From positions 1 through 18,227 of the forward strand of contig CAZJQZ010000041.1 in assembly GCA_964548045.1 (NCBI GenBank): a stretch of DNA of 18,227 nucleotides, given 5' to 3'. Below the pieces are notes generated by a model. The model saw nothing but the letters and a program-made list of their open reading frames with translations, was not told where the DNA came from and searched no databases. Made by a program: the position numbers and the translations under genes. The DNA comes from JBGLNL01 sp964548045 (lineage in GTDB: Bacteria; Chloroflexota; Dehalococcoidia; SZUA-161; SpSt-899). How positions within the stretch are numbered: position 1 is the first letter of the stretch; each line of letters begins with the position of its first letter. This document shows, piece after piece, positions 13,914 to 18,227 of the stretch.

Positions 13914-14162
13914 CTAGTCTGCCTTTTCCAGTATTTCCCCTACCCGCCAGCGTTTCTCCTTTGAGAGAGGTCGGGTTTCGATGAGCTTTACTCTGTCTCC
14001 AATCCCACAGGCGTTTTGTTCATCATGAACCTTATATTTCTTGGAGTGACTCATGTATTTCTTGTAACGTGGATGCTGGTAACGTGTTGTTACCGCAACT
14101 ACCACGGTTTTGTCCATCTTGTTGCTTATCACATTACCTGTTAGAATCCGTCTTTTTCCCAT
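13914..14162 (-). CDS. rpsQ: 30S ribosomal protein S17
   Basis: S17 is an early 16S rRNA binder with an OB fold. The 82-residue product shows LTGNVISNKMDKTVVVAV, HPRYKKYMSHSKKYKVHDE, GDRVKLIETRPLSKEKRWRV landmarks, all diagnostic. GGGAG spanning the end of rpmC provides the Shine-Dalgarno, and only 3 nt separate the genes. Confidence 0.97.
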   Translation of the reverse strand: MGKRRILTGNVISNKMDKTVVVAVTTRYQHPRYKKYMSHSKKYKVHDEQNACGIGDRVKLIETRPLSKEKRWRVGEILEKAD

Positions 14163-14165
14163 ATT

Positions 14166-14366
14166 TTACTGGCTCCCAGATAGCTCAATTTCTCGCATAA
14201 TGGTCTTGATTTTGGCGATTTTTCGCTTTACTGTGGTGAGTTCGCGATAGTTTGTCTGTTGTTTGGTGCTCAAGCGAAAACGCAAATTGAAAAGCTCGCG
14301 GTGAGAACTTTCCAGTTCTCTCCCCAAGTCCGCGTAATTCATTTTTCGGATTTCACTTATATGCAA
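14166..14366 (-). CDS. rpmC: 50S ribosomal protein L29
   Basis: L29 is a small helical hairpin near the tunnel exit that helps bind trigger factor and SRP. The 66-residue protein has EIRKMNYADLGRELE and the signature ELFNLRFRLSTKQ. I choose the TTG start at 14364-14366, since the usual N-terminal helix begins there and GGGGA lies upstream. The internal ATG at residue 9 would remove conserved residues. Confidence 0.95.
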   Translation of the reverse strand: MHISEIRKMNYADLGRELESSHRELFNLRFRLSTKQQTNYRELTTVKRKIAKIKTIMREIELSGSQ

Positions 14367-14384
14367 CTTCTCAATCCCCGCTTT

Positions 14385-14810
14385 TTAGGAGAATATTCCC
14401 AGAGTATCCTTGGTAGTAACTCGCGCATGTATGGGCAGCTTCTGTGCAGCCAGTAGTAATGCCTCTCGGGCCAGTTCTTCCCGGATACCCCCGACTTCAA
14501 ACATAATCCTGCCCGGTCTGACCACAGCTACCCAGTGATCTACAGCACCTTTCCCTTTTCCCATTCTGGTTTCAGGGGGCCTGGAGGTAACAGGTTTATC
14601 GGGGAAAACGCGAATCCAGACCTGGCCGCCTCGTTTAAGGTGGCGCACGATAGCACGCCGGGCAGCCTCAATCTGACGGCTGGTAACCCAGGCAACTTCC
14701 GTAGCTTGCAGTCCAAATTCCCCAAAGTGAACTGTGTTCCCTGTTTGGGCTTTCCCTCTTCGTTTACCGCGCTGGATTTTGCGGTACTTTACTTTTTTCG
14801 GTTGCAGCAT
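14385..14810 (-). CDS. rplP: 50S ribosomal protein L16
   Basis: L16 organises the A-site side of the peptidyl transferase centre. The 141-residue product begins MLQPKKVKYRKIQRGKRRG and has FGEFGLQATEVAWVTSRQIEAARRA landmarks. It also carries WIRVFPDKPVTSRPPETRMGKGKG motifs and PGRIMFEVGG. Length and order are normal. Its ATG directly follows the rpsC stop with no gap. Confidence 0.97.
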   Translation of the reverse strand: MLQPKKVKYRKIQRGKRRGKAQTGNTVHFGEFGLQATEVAWVTSRQIEAARRAIVRHLKRGGQVWIRVFPDKPVTSRPPETRMGKGKGAVDHWVAVVRPGRIMFEVGGIREELAREALLLAAQKLPIHARVTTKDTLGIFS

Positions 14811-15500
14811 TTATGCTTGCTCCATTGCTTCGATAGCTGGTTCAACTCCACCTATTTGAACTTGGCGATGATGTTCCGGAATGATATCCCCCATGTAAAT
14901 CCATACTTTCACGCCGATTTTGCCGGTGGAAGTGCGGGCTTCGGCCAGCCCGTAGTCGATATCAGCCCGCAGTGTATGCAGCGGCACGCTTCCCTGATGT
15001 TCGGTGGTGCGCCGCGCTATTTCTGCCCCGCCAAGCCTGCCGGCAATATTTACCTTGATACCCTTGGCTCCGGCATCCATCGTCTGTGATATGGCTCGTT
15101 TCATGGCTCTGCGGAAGGATATTCTTCTTTCGAGTTGATCGGCGATATTCCGTGCTACCAGATATGCATCCAGATCGGGCACCCGAATTTCCTGAATATT
15201 CAAATGGACCTTTTTCTGGGTCAATTTCTGAAGGATTCCCCTCATTTCATCAACCCGCTGTCCGCCTCGTCCAATTACGATTCCTGGCCGGGAGGTATTA
15301 ATGGCAATGGTGACTTCCCCGACGCCTCGTTCAATTTCAATTTTTGAAATGCCGGCGTTATGATAGTTCTTCTGCACGGTGCGCCGAATGGCTATATCCT
15401 CGTGCAACAGTTCGGCATAATTTGCGTCATCGTGCCATTTAGATAACCACGTTTTGTAAGATCCCAGCCTGAAACCTAATGGATGGACTTTTTGACCCAT
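14811..15500 (-). CDS. rpsC: 30S ribosomal protein S3
   Basis: S3 helps form the mRNA entry tunnel. The 229-residue protein starts MGQKVHPLGFRLG. A type II KH domain carries the GRGG loop in IVIGRGGQRVDEMR, and the C-terminal domain has GRLGGAEIARRT and TGKIGVKVWIYMGDI. The ATG follows the rplV stop immediately, and GAGGAG at the end of rplV is its Shine-Dalgarno. The C-terminal extension is short. Confidence 0.97.
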   Translation of the reverse strand: MGQKVHPLGFRLGSYKTWLSKWHDDANYAELLHEDIAIRRTVQKNYHNAGISKIEIERGVGEVTIAINTSRPGIVIGRGGQRVDEMRGILQKLTQKKVHLNIQEIRVPDLDAYLVARNIADQLERRISFRRAMKRAISQTMDAGAKGIKVNIAGRLGGAEIARRTTEHQGSVPLHTLRADIDYGLAEARTSTGKIGVKVWIYMGDIIPEHHRQVQIGGVEPAIEAMEQA

Positions 15501-15833
15501 CTATATCTCCTCAACCACAATGGTAATGTGGCTCGAACGCTTTATAATCGGGCTTATTCTTCCCCGCCCCGCAAAGCGGACCCGCTTCATTCTAACGGCC
15601 TCATCCACATAAGCCCTGGTGATTTTAAGTTCTGATGGCACCATTTGATAATTATTCTCGGCATTAGCAACAGCAGATTGCACCACCCGCGATACTTTTT
15701 CAGCCATAGGGGTGGGGGTGAATTTAAGGATAGCCAGGGCTTCATCGGCTCCTTTGCCGCGTATCATATCAACCACCCGCCGAGCCTTCTTCGGTGAAAC
15801 TCTGATTCCCTTAGCTGTTGCTTTTACTTCCAT
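15501..15833 (-). CDS. rplV: 50S ribosomal protein L22
   Basis: L22 lines the exit tunnel through a long beta-hairpin. The 110-residue product has KGIRVSPKKARRVVDMIRGK and SAVANAENNYQM. The hairpin region is VRMKRVRFAGRGRISPIIKR, followed by SSHITIVVEE. AAGG precedes the ATG. It lies between rpsS and rpsC as usual. Confidence 0.97.
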   Translation of the reverse strand: MEVKATAKGIRVSPKKARRVVDMIRGKGADEALAILKFTPTPMAEKVSRVVQSAVANAENNYQMVPSELKITRAYVDEAVRMKRVRFAGRGRISPIIKRSSHITIVVEEI

Positions 15834-15856
15834 TACTAACCTTTGGTGAGTTGATT

Positions 15857-16117
15857 TTACCTCTTGGTGTGTCCCCGATAAGTTCTGGTAGGAGCAAATT
15901 CGCCAAGTCTGTGTCCCACCATGTTTTCCGTAATGAATACAGGCACATGTCTTCTGCCATCGTGAACTGCTATGGTAAGTCCAAGCATTTCCGGTATGAC
16001 CATCGATCCGCGCGCCCAGGTTTTGATCACCGTTTTCTTGCCGCTTGCTTTGAGAGCATCGACCTTTTTCATTAACTTGGCGTCAATATATGGGCCCTTC
16101 TTGGTTGATCTTCCCAC
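15857..16117 (-). CDS. rpsS: 30S ribosomal protein S19
   Basis: S19 sits in the 30S head beside S13. The 86-residue protein begins GRSTKKGPYIDAKLMKKV and contains IKTWARGSMVIPEMLGLTI landmarks. It then shows HDGRRHVPVFITENMVGHRLGEFAPTR motifs and ends GHTKR. It starts with GTG (16115-16117), preceded by GGAGG at good spacing. Confidence 0.97.
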   Translation of the reverse strand: MGRSTKKGPYIDAKLMKKVDALKASGKKTVIKTWARGSMVIPEMLGLTIAVHDGRRHVPVFITENMVGHRLGEFAPTRTYRGHTKR

Positions 16118-16129
16118 TTGAACCTCCGG

Positions 16130-16954
16130 TTATTTCCGCTTCCTCACAATCATTCTATCGGTGCGCTTGTTTTTCCTGGTTTTAACTCCGTATGCCGGCT
16201 TGCCCCACGGTGTTTTGGGTCCCGGCATTCCAATCGGAGCCCTTCCTTCACCGCCACCATGAGGATGATCGACCGGGTTCATTACCGAACCACGCACTGT
16301 TGGTCGCCATCCCATGTGTCGCTTGCGACCAGCCTTACCTATGGTGACGGCATCATGGTCGATGTTTCCTACCTGCCCGAGGGTAGCCATGCATTCCTCA
16401 CGAACTTTGCGGACTTCCTTTGAGGGGAGCCGTATCTGGGCATATCCTTCGTCAATTCCCATGAGGGTGGCGGCGTTTCCGGCGCTTCGGACCATCTGTC
16501 CGCCTCGTCCCGGATGGAGTTCGATATTGTGAATCTGGCTGCCCATCGGGATGGATTTGAGTGGCAAAGCATTTCCTACCTTGATTTCAGCGCCGTCTCC
16601 TGCCATCACGGGTGCGCCAATTTTGAGCCCCATCGGGGACAGAATATAGCGTTTCTCGCCGTCGGCATAATAAATGAGGGCGATATTCGCAGAACGATTC
16701 GGATCATATTCGATAGCAGCCACTTTTCCCGGAATCCCGATTTTGTTTCGTTTGAAATCGATTATCCGGTAGCGTCGCCTCTCGCCGCCGCCGCGATGGC
16801 GTACAGTGAGTTTCCCCTGATTATTCCGGCCACCCTTTTTGCGCAGAGGCGCTGTGAGGGATTTTTCCGGCTTCTTCTTCGTTATTTCTTTGAACGTGAG
16901 GCCGGTCATTCCCCGTCTGCCGGGCGAGGTTGGCTTGTATATTTTTAGAGCCAT
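16130..16954 (-). CDS. rplB: 50S ribosomal protein L2
   Basis: L2 is essential for subunit association and peptidyl transferase activity. The 274-residue protein begins MALKIYKPTSPGRRGMTGLT. It keeps RHRGGGERRRYRIIDFKRNK, the IALIYYADGEKRYIL strand and the MNPVDHPHGGGEGRAP motif, in which H230 matches E. coli H229. The basic C-terminus ends MIVRKRK. It lies between rplW and rpsS with 12-nt gaps. Confidence 0.97.
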   Translation of the reverse strand: MALKIYKPTSPGRRGMTGLTFKEITKKKPEKSLTAPLRKKGGRNNQGKLTVRHRGGGERRRYRIIDFKRNKIGIPGKVAAIEYDPNRSANIALIYYADGEKRYILSPMGLKIGAPVMAGDGAEIKVGNALPLKSIPMGSQIHNIELHPGRGGQMVRSAGNAATLMGIDEGYAQIRLPSKEVRKVREECMATLGQVGNIDHDAVTIGKAGRKRHMGWRPTVRGSVMNPVDHPHGGGEGRAPIGMPGPKTPWGKPAYGVKTRKNKRTDRMIVRKRK

Positions 16955-16966
16955 GCTATTTTTATC

Positions 16967-17251
16967 CTAAACGCCTTCAAAGATTTCTATCTTATCTCCC
17001 GGTTTGAGAGTGACGATTGCCTTTTTCCAGGCCGGCCGATGCCCTCTCATTCTCCCGAAACCTCTCGGTCTGGGAGGGACAGTTATCACATTTACGGCGG
17101 TAACAGTCACATCAAATGCCTTTTCCACCGCTGTTTTAATCTGCGCTTTGTTGGCATCTTTCCGGGCCTCAAAGACGTATTTATTCTGGTCCATCAGATC
17201 CGTATTCTTTTCGGTAATTACGGGTCGGCGTAGCACGTCGTATGTATGCAT
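16967..17251 (-). CDS. rplW: 50S ribosomal protein L23
   Basis: L23 lies at the tunnel exit and docks SRP, trigger factor and the translocon. The 94-residue product has VLRRPVITEKNTDLMDQNKYVF landmarks and the ANKAQIKTAVEKAFDVTV segment. The basic loop VPPRPRGFGRMRGHRPAWKKA is followed by the strand AIVTLKPGDKIEIFEGV landmarks. Length and place after rplD are normal. Confidence 0.97.
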   Translation of the reverse strand: MHTYDVLRRPVITEKNTDLMDQNKYVFEARKDANKAQIKTAVEKAFDVTVTAVNVITVPPRPRGFGRMRGHRPAWKKAIVTLKPGDKIEIFEGV

Positions 17252-17257
17252 TATTGG

Positions 17258-17902
17258 TTATCCTGTTACCTGAGCTTTTTGCCTGCTTCCCCACAGTTCT
17301 TCCACCTGACGCACGGCATCCACAGTAATAATCAGGTGCTTATGGGAAAGCAAATCACCAACATTTAATTGTATGGCCTGGATAGCATCAATCTTTGTGA
17401 GATTGCTTGTTGATTTAATTACGTTTGCATCGGGGGAGGGGGCAATGAGAGCGGAGCGATCAATTTTAAGTGCCTGCAAAATGCTAATCATATCTTTGGT
17501 TTTGTGTTCTTTCAGTTCCAGCTTGTCGATCACTTTCATCTCGCCATCGGCCAGCTTGGCTGAAAGAAGGCATTTGATTGCCAGCCTTCGCATCTTCCTG
17601 GGCATTGCCTGTCTATAATCGCGTGGTTTGGGCCCAAAGATCACGCCACCGTGACGGCGCAATGGGGACCTCAAATCACCTGCCCTGGCCCTGCCAGTGT
17701 GTTTTTGTCGATAGAGTTTACGGGTGCTTCCCGCAACTTCACTGCGAGTTTTTGCGCTGGCTGTTCCCACTCTTGCATTGGCTCGTTGCCTCACCAGTGC
17801 CTGGTGTACTACAGCCTCGTTCATCGGCACGCCGAATACACTCTCATCCAGGGTGACCCTTTCCATCTCCGAACCTTTGCCGTTATATACTATGGTTTCC
17901 AT
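17258..17902 (-). CDS. rplD: 50S ribosomal protein L4, first gene of the cluster
   Basis: L4 binds 23S rRNA early and reaches the exit tunnel with an extended loop. In E. coli it also represses its own operon. The 214-residue protein has the typical start VYNGKGSEMERVTL, the loop GSTRKLYRQKHTGRARAGD and GGVIFGPKPRDY, and the AMPRKMRRLAIKCLLSAKL helix. The Shine-Dalgarno is weak (GGAT 4 nt, AAGAAG further upstream). Unusually, it directly follows a promoter and a leader of about 157 nt. Neither rplC nor rpsJ lies between, although both normally precede it. Confidence 0.96.
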   Translation of the reverse strand: METIVYNGKGSEMERVTLDESVFGVPMNEAVVHQALVRQRANARVGTASAKTRSEVAGSTRKLYRQKHTGRARAGDLRSPLRRHGGVIFGPKPRDYRQAMPRKMRRLAIKCLLSAKLADGEMKVIDKLELKEHKTKDMISILQALKIDRSALIAPSPDANVIKSTSNLTKIDAIQAIQLNVGDLLSHKHLIITVDAVRQVEELWGSRQKAQVTG

Positions 17903-17941
17903 CGTATCCGATTCTTCTTATTTTGTTACATTTACTATCTT

Positions 17942-18007
17942 GCCCACAAAAACAGCCAACAGCTTACAGTGGGGGTTCCTATTCTATTTAACTGTAAGGC
18001 TGTGGGC
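17942..18007 (-). promoter_or_regulatory. Structured 5' leader element upstream of rplD, possible attenuator
   Basis: In the RNA, a continuous 17-nt 5' arm (18007 down to 17991) can pair fully with three blocks on the 3' side: ACTGTAAG with CTTACAGT (17963-17970), GCTG with CAGC (17953-17956) and TGGGC with GCCCA (17942-17946). The 3' arm has two 6-nt bulges, and the apical loop is 20 nt. The inner two helices are followed at once by UUUUU (complement of 17948-17952), as in an intrinsic terminator, 46 nt before the rplD start. By analogy with the E. coli S10 leader, control by L4 is a reasonable guess. The fold is seen by eye only. Confidence 0.55.
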
Positions 18008-18065
18008 TGTAGACTACCTACGTGTCTCGTGCTGTTTCCAGCCCGTAATTTAGCCAGACTCTTGT

Positions 18066-18093
18066 ATCATACCTGAATTATTAGGAATGTCAA
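18066..18093 (-). promoter_or_regulatory. Sigma-70-type promoter of the ribosomal-protein cluster
   Basis: On the minus strand a consensus TTGACA (18088-18093) and a TATGAT (18066-18071, one mismatch from TATAAT) are separated by 16 nt. Transcription would start near 18059, giving a leader of about 157 nt before rplD. It is the best promoter match I found in the window and sits where a promoter for this cluster is expected. Confidence 0.85.
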
Positions 18094-18227
18094 GAGGGGC
18101 AAATGTAAAGTGCTCCCTTTGGGCCTCACCGTGATGGGTTACGGGCTGACACTATAGTATTTTATGTGGACTTAATGTACCATACAATATTGAGAATTGT
18201 GCAAATTCGGAGAGGATTAACCGAAGG

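Larger units (their letters stand above)
17903..18227. other. Non-coding region upstream of rplD
   Basis: These 325 bases contain no open frame that I recognise. From the rplD side there is a structured leader (17942-18007), a GCTG-GAAA-CAGC hairpin (18031-18042 read on the minus strand), and the promoter at 18066-18093. A perfect 10-bp inverted repeat CAGCCCGTAA/TTACGGGCTG (18039-18048 and 18139-18148) flanks the promoter. The right part, 18149-18227, is AT-rich and includes CAATATTG and a TACAAT that could be a plus-strand -10, but with no good -35. In particular, no end of rplC is visible here. Confidence 0.6.

Noticed and set aside
18149..18227. Possible plus-strand promoter and Shine-Dalgarno at the right edge (TACAAT, GGAGAGG) and the CAATATTG palindrome
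   Set aside because: No suitable -35 or following start codon is visible before the window ends, so it cannot be supported.
1..18227. CRISPR array, insertion sequence, prophage, toxin-antitoxin or defence system
   Set aside because: No regularly spaced repeats, transposase or integrase motifs, or partner gene pairs were seen. Apart from the left 2.2 kb and the leader, the window is filled by the canonical ribosomal-protein cluster.

Overview
This window is almost entirely one long minus-strand ribosomal-protein gene cluster (about 2284-17902), with a short stretch of unrelated genes at its left end. Thirty-two intact genes run right to left in the classic S10-spc-alpha order: rplD, rplW, rplB, rpsS, rplV, rpsC, rplP, rpmC, rpsQ, rplN, rplX, rplE, rpsN, rpsH, rplF, rplR, rpsE, rpmD, rplO, secY, adk, map, infA, rpmJ, rpsM, rpsK, rpsD, rpoA, rplQ, truA, rplM, rpsI. 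Gaps are 0-33 nt and several genes overlap, so this looks like one transcription unit or a few nested ones. It starts at a strong sigma-70-type promoter (about 18066-18093) and ends at an intrinsic terminator just after rpsI (2239-2277).

The organism is a bacterium of moderate GC. I lean towards Chloroflexota, possibly Dehalococcoidia-like, because of the Pro/Thr-rich lipoprotein, the CBS-ACT protein type, the truA-rplM-rpsI tail and the zinc-type S4, S14, L24 and adenylate kinase. This is inference from resemblance, not a computed placement.

Layout: 58-708 is a plus-strand CBS-CBS-ACT regulatory protein. A strong hairpin terminator at 736-769 lies between it and a convergent minus-strand lipoprotein (802-1437). 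A tRNA-Ala(GGC) gene follows at 1502-1577 and an HNH-endonuclease-family gene at 1644-2162, both on the minus strand. The ribosomal cluster fills the rest. The last 325 bases (17903-18227) hold the cluster promoter and a structured 5' leader but no convincing gene.

Most of the window is ordinary core genome. The points worth a second look are: (i) rplD is the first gene after the promoter, with no rpsJ or rplC between them; (ii) its leader can fold into a long bulged hairpin followed by a U-run, which suggests attenuation, possibly by L4; (iii) truA has no ATG, GTG or well-placed TTG start, and the best Shine-Dalgarno and homology evidence point to an ATT start; (iv) RpoA has a charged C-terminal tail; (v) several highly expressed genes use TTG or GTG starts. 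I see no mobile element, CRISPR array, defence island or clearly novel multi-gene system.
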